Below are positions 1 through 8,437 of a stretch of 23,644 nt of DNA, piece by piece (within the stretch, counting starts at the first letter, position 1; every line of letters starts with the position of its first letter). This stretch comes from Bacteroidales bacterium UBA3754 (GTDB lineage Bacteria; Bacteroidota; Bacteroidia; Bacteroidales; UBA1715). Location of the stretch: contig DFGI01000013.1 in assembly GCA_002371705.1 (NCBI GenBank), positions 1 through 23,644 of the forward strand. The letters run 5' to 3'. A program made the position numbers and the translations under genes. A model generated the notes under the pieces. That model saw only the letters and a list, made by a program, of their open reading frames with translations. It was not told the origin of the DNA and made no database searches.

Positions 1-47
1 AATCAGGCGAGTTCTTTACGTATGAAGGAGTGGAGAGGGTGAAGTAA
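1..47 (+). CDS. 3' end of a lipoprotein paralog (partial)
   Basis: Only the last 14 codons and the stop (45-47) lie in the window; bases 1-2 finish an earlier codon. The decoded tail SGEFFTYEGVERVK is identical to the C-terminus of the protein encoded at 72-638, although six of the 15 codons, counting the stop, differ at the third base. This makes it almost certainly a tandem paralog of the next gene, in the same orientation and with only 24 bases between stop and start, so the two are probably cotranscribed. Its function is unknown. The N-terminus and any lipobox lie outside the window. Confidence 0.85.
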   Translation, partial: SGEFFTYEGVERVK

Positions 48-71
48 AATCATTTATAAAACAATAGGGCT

Positions 72-638
72 ATGAAAAGATTAAATGTATTTCAAGTATT
101 GATGATCGCATTTTTTTGTGTTGTAATGATTTCATGCAACAAAAACGATGAACTAAATCAAAAAGAAGGTAGGGGAAATCCGAACAATTATTATTCAGTT
201 GTTAAAATGAAACAGGATTACACACTGTATGCTATGGGAATAGAAAACAAGAACAAAAATTATCTTCGATCTGTAACACCAATGGGACAAAAAGACAGGT
301 TCTTGCAACTGAAAAATGGATATTGGGTAACAAAATATGGTTTGACTTTGGACGGTAGGGAGGTTGTTACAGATATTTCGATTGAAGAATTTGAAGATTT
401 GTATGACAAATATGCGGAAACAAATTTGGACAAACTCCGTGACACGCTTTATTCAAGAATCATAGATAGAGATCCTTTTGAGGAACTATATTTTATACCT
501 AAAAAAGATTTCTCAATAATAGTCAATTATGTCGATGGGGAACATTATGGCATTGGAGGCCCAGATATTGACAAAATCAACGAAATGATAGAATCTGGTG
601 AATTCTTTACGTATGAAGGAGTTGAGAGAGTGAAATAA
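72..638 (+). CDS. hypothetical lipoprotein, 188 aa
   Basis: This is a small envelope lipoprotein of unknown function. A basic start (MKR) is followed by a hydrophobic stretch and a lipobox ending MISC, with Cys22 as the predicted lipidated residue after cleavage by signal peptidase II. The residues just after Cys (NKNDE) are polar, so surface or outer-membrane location is possible but not shown. The remaining 165 residues are mixed and charged, with no motif I recognise and no other membrane segment. It follows a near-identical C-terminus at 1-47, so it is the second copy of a tandem pair. It ends 8 bases from the stop of the convergent transporter gene, leaving no room for an independent terminator. 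The coding call is secure; the function is not known. Confidence 0.85.
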   Translation: MKRLNVFQVLMIAFFCVVMISCNKNDELNQKEGRGNPNNYYSVVKMKQDYTLYAMGIENKNKNYLRSVTPMGQKDRFLQLKNGYWVTKYGLTLDGREVVTDISIEEFEDLYDKYAETNLDKLRDTLYSRIIDRDPFEELYFIPKKDFSIIVNYVDGEHYGIGGPDIDKINEMIESGEFFTYEGVERVK

Positions 639-646
639 TTCTCAAA

Positions 647-2275
647 TCAATCTATCTGAATCTCTTGTTTTTTCAGAATTCGTTTTGCCGCAACGGCGAA
701 AAATGCAATGTACGCATAACAAATAATTGGCAGGACATACGAACTATGAATACCAATAATGTCGGCAAGTTTTCCTTGTATTGGCGGAATAATGCCACCG
801 CCTAAAATCATCATCACAAGGAACGACGAGCCTTGCGAGGTGTATTTTCCAAGTCCGAGCGTTGCCAGCGTGTAAATGTTCGACCACATAATGCTGCAGA
901 ACAGTCCTCCCGAAAGGAACGCATACACGGCAATCATTCCCGTGGTGCAAAGTCCAACTGTCATTGCTATCATAGCCAACACGGCAAAGACAAACAATGT
1001 CCGCACAGGTTTTTCCTTGCACAAAATGAAGGCAACCACTTGCACCAACACGCACACAATAAAATAATACAACATTTTCATATCGTGTCCGGCAACTGTA
1101 TTTACGGCTATCACAAGCAAAAATGCCATAATTGGAGCGGCAACCAAGGCAATGATTTTCGTGACTTTTTTCAGATTGAACACAAGCACCGCGCCACACC
1201 AACGGCCAATCATCAGCGCGCCCCAATACATCGACACAAACGGAGCAATCTGCGCCGCCGAAAACCCACCAAATTCCTCCTCGTTCAACAATCCTCCCAA
1301 GTTACTGCCAATGCTGACTTCCACGCCCACGTAGAAAAACAGCGCAATCAGTCCCAACGCCAACTGTGGATATTGCAGCGCACCCCAACCGTTGCTGTCT
1401 TTCTTCGCTTTCAAATGGGCAAACACAAGCGCGCCAATAACGGTAACAAACGCGCCAATCAGGCAATACATACGGTTCATTTCAATGTCGCCAAAGTTCA
1501 GCAGAATAAAACCTTCCGATTTGTAACTGTTGAACACAGGAATCATGCACACAAGCAGCAACACAGTGATAACCAAGAACATCCGTAGCGATTTGTGCGA
1601 TGTTTCCACTTCGGATTCCTGAATGCAATCGGGCATTTTTTTCGAGAAATAGAAAATAGCAGCCGCAAGCAGGAACAAAACTCCCACAACGGAATAAAGC
1701 ACAACCACATTGTCGAGGTTCAGGTTATTAATTTGGTTATTGGTGATGTCGCCCACCGCGCCAAACAGCGCGAAGCTAAGAATCAGCGGACCGATAGTAG
1801 TTCCAAAAGAATTTATGCTTCCCCCCAAATTGATGCGGTCGCTGCCAGTTTTCGGGTCGCCAAGCGCAATTGCAAACGGATTCGCGGCGGTTTGCTGCAA
1901 CGAATAGCCCAACGCCACGGTAAACAAACCTATGAGCAATCCAACATATGCATCGGTTTTCACGCCAATAATCATAGCCACAGCACCCACAGCCGAAAAC
2001 AGCAATCCGTAGATGATACTTTTTTTGTAACCCCACTTGCCCACAATGTCGGATTTACGCAATGTGCTGATTATAAACAAGATAAGCGCGCCGATATAGT
2101 ATGCCGTGTAAAATGCGAAATCTATCAACTGCGACTGGAATTGGTCGAGCGAAAAATGATGTTTGCAAAACGGAATGAACACACCGTTGCTTGCCGCTAT
2201 AAAACCCCAAAAGAAAAATACGATAACGAGCGTGTATAACGCTGGATAATTAGTTTTAATCGCTGAATTCGACAT
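647..2275 (-). CDS. FucP-family sugar MFS transporter
   Basis: A polytopic inner-membrane permease of the major facilitator superfamily, most like the FucP/GluP sugar:proton symporters. Recognisable FucP-type segments are the first helix (FFFWGF...SNGVFIP, residues 20-35), the TAANPFAIALG motif (129-139), the NSFGTTIGP stretch (155-163) and FYVGVEVSIGSNLGG in the second half. At 542 residues it is about 100 longer than E. coli FucP, with extra hydrophobic segments, so it may have 14 helices. Compared from memory with E. coli FucP, the acidic residues D46 and E135 appear as Gly31 and Gln128, so the substrate or coupling mechanism may differ. No catabolic genes lie beside it and the sugar cannot be named. 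A Bacteroidota -7 box lies 22 bases upstream. The gene is fairly GC-rich (60% in 1201-1260). Confidence 0.85.
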   Translation of the reverse strand: MSNSAIKTNYPALYTLVIVFFFWGFIAASNGVFIPFCKHHFSLDQFQSQLIDFAFYTAYYIGALILFIISTLRKSDIVGKWGYKKSIIYGLLFSAVGAVAMIIGVKTDAYVGLLIGLFTVALGYSLQQTAANPFAIALGDPKTGSDRINLGGSINSFGTTIGPLILSFALFGAVGDITNNQINNLNLDNVVVLYSVVGVLFLLAAAIFYFSKKMPDCIQESEVETSHKSLRMFLVITVLLLVCMIPVFNSYKSEGFILLNFGDIEMNRMYCLIGAFVTVIGALVFAHLKAKKDSNGWGALQYPQLALGLIALFFYVGVEVSIGSNLGGLLNEEEFGGFSAAQIAPFVSMYWGALMIGRWCGAVLVFNLKKVTKIIALVAAPIMAFLLVIAVNTVAGHDMKMLYYFIVCVLVQVVAFILCKEKPVRTLFVFAVLAMIAMTVGLCTTGMIAVYAFLSGGLFCSIMWSNIYTLATLGLGKYTSQGSSFLVMMILGGGIIPPIQGKLADIIGIHSSYVLPIICYAYIAFFAVAAKRILKKQEIQID

Positions 2276-2297
2276 ACATCCGTTGTTTTTGTTGAAA

Positions 2298-2305
2298 CAA
2301 AAGTA
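2298..2305 (-). promoter_or_regulatory. predicted -7 box for the MFS transporter
   Basis: Read on the minus strand this is TACTTTTG, an exact match to the Bacteroidota -7 consensus TAnnTTTG. It ends 22 bases before the transporter ATG at 2275. I see no TTG (-33) at the usual 17-23 base spacing, so only half of the promoter is supported. Confidence 0.4.
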
Positions 2306-2328
2306 GTAAAAATTGCTTGATTTTCTCT

Positions 2329-2336
2329 ACTTTTAC
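2329..2336 (+). promoter_or_regulatory. possible -7 box for porZ
   Basis: TACTTTTA matches seven of eight positions of the TAnnTTTG pattern (counting the free positions) and lies 16 bases before the ATG at 2353. The nearest TTG is only 13 bases upstream, shorter than usual. It sits inside the longer open frame that starts at 2317, which supports choosing the 2353 start. Confidence 0.3.
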
Positions 2337-2352
2337 GGTCGGTTATTTGCAA

Positions 2353-4602
2353 ATGAGAAAATACGTAGTTTTTATAAGTCTATTGATTTGGAACACAATT
2401 GGTTTCGCCCAAGTTCCCGGCACGTGGAACGAATATTTTTCGTTCCGCAATGTGCAGCAACTCGAAAGCGTTGACGACAACGTATTTGCTTTGTCGGGAA
2501 ATGGCATTTTTATATACAACACCTCATCGCAGGAAATACAAAAAATAACAAAACTGAACGGACTTAGTACTGTTGGACTTACGTGTATGGCATTCTGCGA
2601 TTCAACCTCATCGTTTCTCATTGGCTACAACGACGGTGCTCTTGACATTTTGGATTATCCGTCACTCAAAGCGAAGCCGATTTCAACCATAGCCAACAAA
2701 TCGCTATACGGTTCAAAAAGAATCAACGCTATTGCAATGAAAAACGACACTGCCGTGATAGCCACCGAATTTGGCGTGCTTACATTTTCAATGCGTTCAC
2801 AGAAATTCATTTCCACAACAATTTTGAGTAACGACGGGAGCTACGTCCCTGCGAAATCAGTAACGGTTGACAGAGGAACACTATATGCGGCAACGACGAA
2901 AGGTATTTTCTCGGCGAACCTTTCAAATGCCAATATTTCCGATTTTTCATCGTGGACGAAACTCAAAAACATTCCATACGAAAACGATACCATCAGCCAC
3001 ATTGCTGCTCTTAACGGCACAATTTACTATGCCCACAAAAACATTGCCGACGCAAGTAAAGATTCTGTCTTTAAAATACACGACGGGAAGGCGGAGGCTT
3101 TTAAGACGCAGATGGACGATATAACAGCTCTTCGTGTAAGAAAAACGGATATTTGCATGTCTTCTTATTATTCCGCTCGGTTGTATAGTCAAGAAGAAAA
3201 ACTATTATATGCCTGTGATACATCCAATTGCCGTTATAAAAATTATACCGATATTGTAAAATTAGGCTCTAACGACTATTTTGTAGGAAACAAAACAGTC
3301 GGTTTAATTTATAACAATACGTCTATTATGCCTGTTGGTCCGAACTCCAATCATATTACAGATATTCAATATGTAAACGACCGACTATATACAGTATGTG
3401 GCAATCTGAATCTATGGGAAAACGCAGTCTTCGGATTGAAGTTGTCGAATAATGATTGGTACAGTCACGATAATTGGCAGGCAAACAATTCTATATGTGT
3501 GACATACAATTCCATAGAAGACAAATATTACTATGGAACATGTGGGAATGGCTTAGTGGTTGGAACAAATTCATGGTGGTTTGATACGATTTACAACTCC
3601 AAAAATTCAATTATCAACATTCAAAATAGTGAATCATACGAAGTTATTTTTGATGTCGAAGCTGATAAAAAAGGTAATGTTTGGATGATTAATTTTGGAA
3701 CATCGAAACCGTTAATTGTAAAGACCAAAGAAAACAAGTGGTATTCTTATTCGTTATCAACAAACAAAAACCTTTATAAAAAAATCTTTATTGATAAACG
3801 AGGTTACAAATGGATAGGCGGGGGAGAAAAACTTATTGTGTTTTATGACAATGCGACTATTGACGATGCCTCGGATGACCTGTTAGTTCAAATTCCATTG
3901 CAAGATAACGAAGGAACTATTGCGGCGCATACCACTTGTATTACAGAGGATTTGGACGGAGAGATTTGGATAGGAACGAATCAAGGTATCGCGGTTCATT
4001 CGGCTCCTTCTCGTGTTTTTAAGGACCGACAAACAATTTCGAGAATAAAGATAGAAATTGACGGAGAGGTAGGTTATCTGCTTAGTTCAGAAAACATTAC
4101 ATGTATTGCCGTTGATGGAGGTAACCGGAAATGGATTGGCACAGAAAATTCTGGTGTATTTCTTATTTCGGAAAATGGTACCGAACAATTGTTGAACTTT
4201 ACAAAAACCAATAGTCCATTGCCAACGAACACAATCACCAGTATTTCAATAAACCATAAAACGGGAGAAGTGTTTATTGGTACTGGAGAAGGATTAGTCT
4301 CATATTATGGCGACGCCACAATTGGTGATGTAGAAATGAACAATGTGAAAATTTTCCCAAATCCCATACGTGAAAGCTACGAAGGTGATATTTTTATTCA
4401 AGGCATAGTGGCTGATGCTATCATAAAAATCACCGATATTTCAGGAAACCTTGTAAGAACAATCTCTGCAAATGGAGGAACAGCAATTTGGGATGGAAGA
4501 AACCTTTATGGTGACCGCGTGCAAACAGGAGTGTACCTTATTTATATCTCTGACGAAACTGCAAAAATTACTATGGTGAAAAAGATTTTATTTATTAATT
4601 AG
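2353..4602 (+). CDS. porZ: PorZ-like T9SS attachment-complex protein
   Basis: Probable PorZ, the exported beta-propeller protein of the type IX secretion system. In Porphyromonas gingivalis PorZ works with PorU, PorV and PorQ on the cell surface and binds the A-LPS that is attached to cargo. The start at 2353 gives a clear signal peptide (MRKYVVFISLLIW...GFAQ); the frame is open upstream but that extension would precede the signal. The mature protein begins with the typical W-x-EYFSF region, followed by repeated propeller blades such as the two-component-propeller type WIGTNQGI and WIGTENSGVF, and ends in a sorting-domain-like fold from FPNP (668-671) to residue 749. This length is close to that of P. 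gingivalis PorZ. The acyltransferase gene starts 1 base after the stop, so the two are likely cotranscribed. The segment 3181-3840 is more AT-rich than the rest of the gene. Confidence 0.8.
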   Translation: MRKYVVFISLLIWNTIGFAQVPGTWNEYFSFRNVQQLESVDDNVFALSGNGIFIYNTSSQEIQKITKLNGLSTVGLTCMAFCDSTSSFLIGYNDGALDILDYPSLKAKPISTIANKSLYGSKRINAIAMKNDTAVIATEFGVLTFSMRSQKFISTTILSNDGSYVPAKSVTVDRGTLYAATTKGIFSANLSNANISDFSSWTKLKNIPYENDTISHIAALNGTIYYAHKNIADASKDSVFKIHDGKAEAFKTQMDDITALRVRKTDICMSSYYSARLYSQEEKLLYACDTSNCRYKNYTDIVKLGSNDYFVGNKTVGLIYNNTSIMPVGPNSNHITDIQYVNDRLYTVCGNLNLWENAVFGLKLSNNDWYSHDNWQANNSICVTYNSIEDKYYYGTCGNGLVVGTNSWWFDTIYNSKNSIINIQNSESYEVIFDVEADKKGNVWMINFGTSKPLIVKTKENKWYSYSLSTNKNLYKKIFIDKRGYKWIGGGEKLIVFYDNATIDDASDDLLVQIPLQDNEGTIAAHTTCITEDLDGEIWIGTNQGIAVHSAPSRVFKDRQTISRIKIEIDGEVGYLLSSENITCIAVDGGNRKWIGTENSGVFLISENGTEQLLNFTKTNSPLPTNTITSISINHKTGEVFIGTGEGLVSYYGDATIGDVEMNNVKIFPNPIRESYEGDIFIQGIVADAIIKITDISGNLVRTISANGGTAIWDGRNLYGDRVQTGVYLIYISDETAKITMVKKILFIN

Positions 4603-4603
4603 T

Positions 4604-5722
4604 ATGGTGAATCCAGTAAGTGATAAAGAATCAAGGACAATTGATTGGCTGCGTTTCCCATTAGCAGTTTTTGTCATTTTTATACATGGTTTTGGGGGCG
4701 GAAGTTCAAATGTTGCAGATTATAGTTCACTTACGTCTATGGATATTTACAATATCACAAGAATATCTTTTTCTCATGTACTTTGTCAAATTGCAGTTCC
4801 AGCATTTTATTTTATATCGGGATATTTATTCTTCCTTAATGTAAAAACATGGTCTAAGGAAGCATACATAAATAAATGTAAAAGCCGTTTTAAAACATTA
4901 GTGATTCCGTATTTGTTATGGAATTTGTTGGCAATCATTGTTGTTTTGTCAAAGAAAGTATACAATGGCATGGAGGTAATGGAATTCTTCCAAAAGTATA
5001 GTGTATTCAAGTTGTGTTGGAACATTAATGTATGGAATGCAGAAATGAAGAATTGGATTGGCTTAAGTGCTTATAGGACAGGACCAATAAATATTCCATT
5101 GTGGTTTCTGCGTGATCTAATAGTAGTTGTTTTTTTCACACCTGTGATATATCAATTAATTAAGAAATGGGGAAAAATAGTTATCATTGTCCTTGGATTT
5201 TGTTATGTGTCACGAATTTGGTTTGTTACATCAGGCTTTGGAATTAACGGTTTTTTCTTTTTTTCGTTTGGTGCTTATTTCTCAATTAATAAGAATAGTT
5301 TTTTCTTTAATTTTAATAAAATAAGAATCCCCAATTATATAGTTACACTTACTCTATTTGTAGTATGTGTATATTATGATGGACCTTGTTCAAAAATTGG
5401 GTGGAATATTTATCCGTTTTTTATTATTACAGAACTGATTTCGATTTTTAATGTTGCTTTTTACTGTGTAAATAAATGGGATTTGCACCCATTCAAAATA
5501 TTAACCCAAAGTTGCTTTTTTATTTATGCTTGTCATAAATTTGAGATTTTGGATTTTTGCGAGAGTCTCATAGGAAAACTTTTACCATGTAACGATTCAT
5601 TTTGCTTAATTATAAAGTATTTCTCAACCACATTCATTTGTGCGGGAGTTTGTGTTTTGATTTATTTCATACTAAATAAGTTTACGCCTAAATTGTGTGG
5701 CATTTTTTGTGGAAACAGATAA
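4604..5722 (+). CDS. acyltransferase-3 family membrane O-acyltransferase
   Basis: An integral membrane acyltransferase of the AT3 (OafA/NolL-type, Acyl_transf_3) family. These enzymes move acetyl or other acyl groups across the inner membrane onto sugars of O-antigen, capsule or related glycans. The N-terminal family motif is present: Arg17 and His28 are separated by ten residues in the first hydrophobic segment (WLRFPLAVFVIFIHGF). About ten hydrophobic segments follow through residue 372, with no periplasmic SGNH domain fused to it. The start lies 1 base after the porZ stop. The gene is strikingly AT-rich (17% GC in 5281-5340), unlike porZ's 5' part. The SGNH hydrolase gene begins 13 bases downstream, so a membrane acyltransferase and a secreted esterase-like protein are paired. 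The acceptor sugar cannot be read from sequence. Confidence 0.85.
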   Translation: MVNPVSDKESRTIDWLRFPLAVFVIFIHGFGGGSSNVADYSSLTSMDIYNITRISFSHVLCQIAVPAFYFISGYLFFLNVKTWSKEAYINKCKSRFKTLVIPYLLWNLLAIIVVLSKKVYNGMEVMEFFQKYSVFKLCWNINVWNAEMKNWIGLSAYRTGPINIPLWFLRDLIVVVFFTPVIYQLIKKWGKIVIIVLGFCYVSRIWFVTSGFGINGFFFFSFGAYFSINKNSFFFNFNKIRIPNYIVTLTLFVVCVYYDGPCSKIGWNIYPFFIITELISIFNVAFYCVNKWDLHPFKILTQSCFFIYACHKFEILDFCESLIGKLLPCNDSFCLIIKYFSTTFICAGVCVLIYFILNKFTPKLCGIFCGNR

Positions 5723-5735
5723 ATATGTGTATTAT

Positions 5736-6857
5736 ATGAGATGCATTTTTACATATCTACTACTTGTTTTTTCGCTGATTGGTTTTTCCCAAAATCCTGT
5801 CACAATCCCGATTAAAAACCCTCCCATGCCTACGACTGATACACTACGTGTTTTAATGATTGGGAACAGCTTCACATATGACGCAACAGAATATATTGAA
5901 GAGATTGTACATTATTCTGGAATAGATGAAAATACGTGTTGTGTGTATAGGGTAATTACAGAAGGTGGTGATCAATTAAAAGACTGGCGAGACCGATATA
6001 GATGGAAATCCATTCGCTCTATAGAAAAAGTGGCAGGTCATTTGACAATGGATATTACAAATGGTACATTGCAAGAACTTTTTCATCAAAATTGGGATGT
6101 TATATCCTTACAACAACTTTCACGTTATTCAGCAGATATTTCCACATATTCGCCCTATTTAGAAGACCTGCTTTCATACATATACAAAGATTGCATAAAT
6201 AAAAATGTCGCTATATGTTGGCATCTTCCCTGGTCGTCATGGGTAGAATATGCGACTCAAGACTCAGCCGAATACGAAGGTTGGTTAAATATTGTTTCTG
6301 CCACGGATGAAATGATCCAAAAATATGGCATTGATATAATAATACCGTCAGGAACGGCAATACAAAATGCCCGCGCAACAAAACTCAATACCGAAAAATC
6401 ACTTACACGTGATGGACATCATATGGATTTGGGAATAGGAAGATATATAGTTGCGTGCACATTATACGAAAGCTTGTTTGAACCTGTATATGGAATTTCA
6501 ATACAAAACATTTTGTGGCATCCTAATATGATTACAAATACAATGGCTAATTTAGCTCGAGAATGTGTAAGTAAGGCTATAGATAATTGGCATGACACTA
6601 CTAATTTGGATAACATGACCAATAACGATGAAATCACTATTTCCCCAAATCCAGTGACAAAATATGTTTTCATTTGTAATGTTTCTATAACCAATCCAGT
6701 AACCTGCATTATATATGATGGCATGGGAAGACGCATCTATAAAGAGAAGATATTAGGATATACCTATATTGATTTCTCTAATTACAAACGAGGAATATAT
6801 ACGATTCAGCTCAAGAACGGGAAAACCATAAAAACACAGCTCATTGAAAAGATATAA
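5736..6857 (+). CDS. secreted SGNH/GDSL hydrolase (DUF4886-like) with T9SS sorting domain
   Basis: A secreted SGNH-fold hydrolase, probably an ester hydrolase acting on a carbohydrate or other surface ester. The start at 5736 gives a clean signal peptide (MRCIFTYLLLVFSLIGFSQ); the in-frame upstream ATG at 5697 would overlap the acyltransferase and spoil it. The nucleophile block is MIGNSFTYDA with Ser45, and the C-terminal block RDGHHMD supplies Asp226 and His229 in the DxxH arrangement. A mid-region LQQLS resembles the family's conserved LQ-x-x-S. After about residue 300 comes a T9SS type A sorting domain beginning ISPNP (302-306) and ending at 373 with basic residues, so it should be exported by the T9SS and anchored or released at the surface. 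It follows an O-acyltransferase by 13 bases and is AT-rich. The substrate is unknown; de-O-acylation of a glycan is inference. Confidence 0.8.
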   Translation: MRCIFTYLLLVFSLIGFSQNPVTIPIKNPPMPTTDTLRVLMIGNSFTYDATEYIEEIVHYSGIDENTCCVYRVITEGGDQLKDWRDRYRWKSIRSIEKVAGHLTMDITNGTLQELFHQNWDVISLQQLSRYSADISTYSPYLEDLLSYIYKDCINKNVAICWHLPWSSWVEYATQDSAEYEGWLNIVSATDEMIQKYGIDIIIPSGTAIQNARATKLNTEKSLTRDGHHMDLGIGRYIVACTLYESLFEPVYGISIQNILWHPNMITNTMANLARECVSKAIDNWHDTTNLDNMTNNDEITISPNPVTKYVFICNVSITNPVTCIIYDGMGRRIYKEKILGYTYIDFSNYKRGIYTIQLKNGKTIKTQLIEKI

Positions 6858-6918
6858 TAAAAAAGCCGTTGGGAAAGACGGAACGATTCAATGAAAAATC
6901 CCTTACAAAAAGTTTTTA

Positions 6919-7332
6919 TTATCTCTTCTTAAATACAAACCGCACCATCAAGAAATTAATAGGCACGACAAGTATAAAAACAAATATTGGTGCAATGGTT
7001 GACGAAAATCCTATCAATAAGAATACATTCAAAAACAATATGTGCAATCCATAATTTATAGCGTGCGCAATCCCAAATCCGAACCCTTTCTTGAGCGAAG
7101 GTTTTTCATGGAATGTAAAATATGCGGACAAAAAGAAATTTCCGAAAAAACTGATAACGTAGCCAAGTGTGTAATCAATATTTAACCAAAATTCCGTTTG
7201 CGGAGTAACAAATTCTTTGAGCAAATAGTAAATTCCGTAGTGAACTGCAGTTGCTACGACACCTACAATCCCCCATCGGATAAATTCCATTAGCTTTCTA
7301 TTTGATAAAATCCGTTGGAATATGGTTATCAT
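6919..7332 (-). CDS. GtrA-like flippase family protein
   Basis: A small polytopic protein of 137 residues of the GtrA family (PF04138), which are thought to flip bactoprenol-linked sugars across the inner membrane. The family start is visible as KLMEFIRWGIVGVVAT (about residues 13-28), followed by four hydrophobic segments and the typical FGNFFLSAYFTF stretch between the second and third; the C-terminus is basic (FKKR). It is the last gene of the six-gene minus-strand operon, starting 6 bases after the acyltransferase stop. The operon opens with a GtrB-like enzyme, so GtrA and GtrB bracket it. Its GC content (about 35-40% in two lines counted) is higher than that of the genes just upstream. 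The 61 bases between its stop and the convergent hydrolase stop hold no convincing terminator hairpin. Confidence 0.88.
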   Translation of the reverse strand: MITIFQRILSNRKLMEFIRWGIVGVVATAVHYGIYYLLKEFVTPQTEFWLNIDYTLGYVISFFGNFFLSAYFTFHEKPSLKKGFGFGIAHAINYGLHILFLNVFLLIGFSSTIAPIFVFILVVPINFLMVRFVFKKR

Positions 7333-7338
7333 TTTCTT

Positions 7339-8388
7339 CTATTTTCTATTTGCCAAGTCTTTCTTAACTGGTCCGAAACACAATTCAGAAACAATAGGGA
7401 ATGCGGTTGCAATTATTTTTTTTATGGCAACACATACAAAACATATAAAAACAGATATAGTCCCGACAAAAACTATTTCAAGAAGCCATTCCGCACTTGG
7501 CCCGTAAAAGCAATGGTCGCCAATAAGACTTTTCAAAAAGTTTGATATATGCGGTGTCCTAAACAATAGGAAGAAATGGAGCAAGTATATTTCCAAAGTA
7601 TGGGTTCCAATTGTTGAAAGACCTTTGGCAAGAATATTTTTTTCTTCAAAAAAATCTTTCGCTCCGTAAAACAAAGCATAAATACACCAAAGTCTTGTCA
7701 GTGCGATTATTTTCCAATTATAGCCAGTCCATAAATAAGGCAAAACAAACGCAAGGAAAAACATACAAGTTGTGACATATTTGTTTTCAACCAATTTGTG
7801 AAAAACATCAATCTTACTCTTTACGATTATTCCAACAATAAAATAAATATAGTATCGTGTATAATAATCCAAAGAGAGCAACAAGCCAGTGCGTGTTGTG
7901 AAATTTCCAAGCCTATACCAAATGCTCGATATTCCAATTGCCGAGATGGCTAAAACTATCAATACTATATTTTTGTTCTTGACTTTTGAAAACAACATAT
8001 TAATAATACAATATGTCAGAAAGATTTCAAAAGAAACAAAAGTGAACCAATAGCCAGACTTCGTACAGTCGAACAACCAGCCTATATATAATTTGTCGTG
8101 CAGAGAAATAAATAACGTAAAGAAAACTGCTGTTGGCAATAATTGTCCCCGGATTTTCTTTAATTGAATTTTTCCTAAATTTTTAAAATTCCATTCAAAA
8201 AGCGCCTTGTATGACACAAATCCACTAATAAAAAAGAATAACGGCATTCGGAATGAACGAACTATGTCGGCAAACCACGAAGCTTCAAGTCCTGTCATCG
8301 AGAAAGTCAGAATGTGTTGATAAACAACAAATATCATACTGAACCCCCGAAGGCAGTCAATATAGAGTAATCTTTTTTTCTCTCCCAT
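7339..8388 (-). CDS. acyltransferase-3 family membrane O-acyltransferase
   Basis: A second AT3-family membrane acyltransferase, 349 residues from the chosen start. The N-terminus MGEKKRLLYIDCLRGFSMI is the standard opening of the family, with Arg14 and His25 ten residues apart and about ten hydrophobic segments after it. The frame is open to an ATG at 8472, adding 28 residues that look nothing like the family and overlapping the upstream gene by 35 bases; I therefore prefer 8388, although the longer form is possible. It lies fifth in the gtr-like operon, 6 bases before gtrA. Its likely role is O-acylation of the same lipid-linked or polymerised glycan built by its neighbours. It is not closely similar by eye to the acyltransferase at 4604, so the two probably have different acceptors. 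Confidence 0.82.
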   Translation of the reverse strand: MGEKKRLLYIDCLRGFSMIFVVYQHILTFSMTGLEASWFADIVRSFRMPLFFFISGFVSYKALFEWNFKNLGKIQLKKIRGQLLPTAVFFTLFISLHDKLYIGWLFDCTKSGYWFTFVSFEIFLTYCIINMLFSKVKNKNIVLIVLAISAIGISSIWYRLGNFTTRTGLLLSLDYYTRYYIYFIVGIIVKSKIDVFHKLVENKYVTTCMFFLAFVLPYLWTGYNWKIIALTRLWCIYALFYGAKDFFEEKNILAKGLSTIGTHTLEIYLLHFFLLFRTPHISNFLKSLIGDHCFYGPSAEWLLEIVFVGTISVFICFVCVAIKKIIATAFPIVSELCFGPVKKDLANRK

Positions 8389-8437
8389 TTCAACAGAATT
8401 TTCGTCGGCAAATGTAATATAAAAAACAAAATGTGGA

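Noticed and set aside
655..677. Inverted repeat TCTGAA-N11-TTCAGA as a bidirectional terminator for the convergent genes
   Set aside because: The stem is only 6 bp and A/T-rich, the loop is long, it lies within the transporter coding sequence, and no clean T-run follows it.
833..2239. Long open frames of 251 and 214 codons on the plus strand opposite the MFS transporter
   Set aside because: They are antisense to a clear transporter gene, have low-complexity His/Gln/Arg-rich translations, and lack family motifs. They arise from the GC-richer codon use of this gene.
6858..6918. Terminator between the convergent hydrolase and gtrA genes (CCGT/ACGG near 6866-6881)
   Set aside because: Only four base pairs with an eight-base loop; too weak to call.
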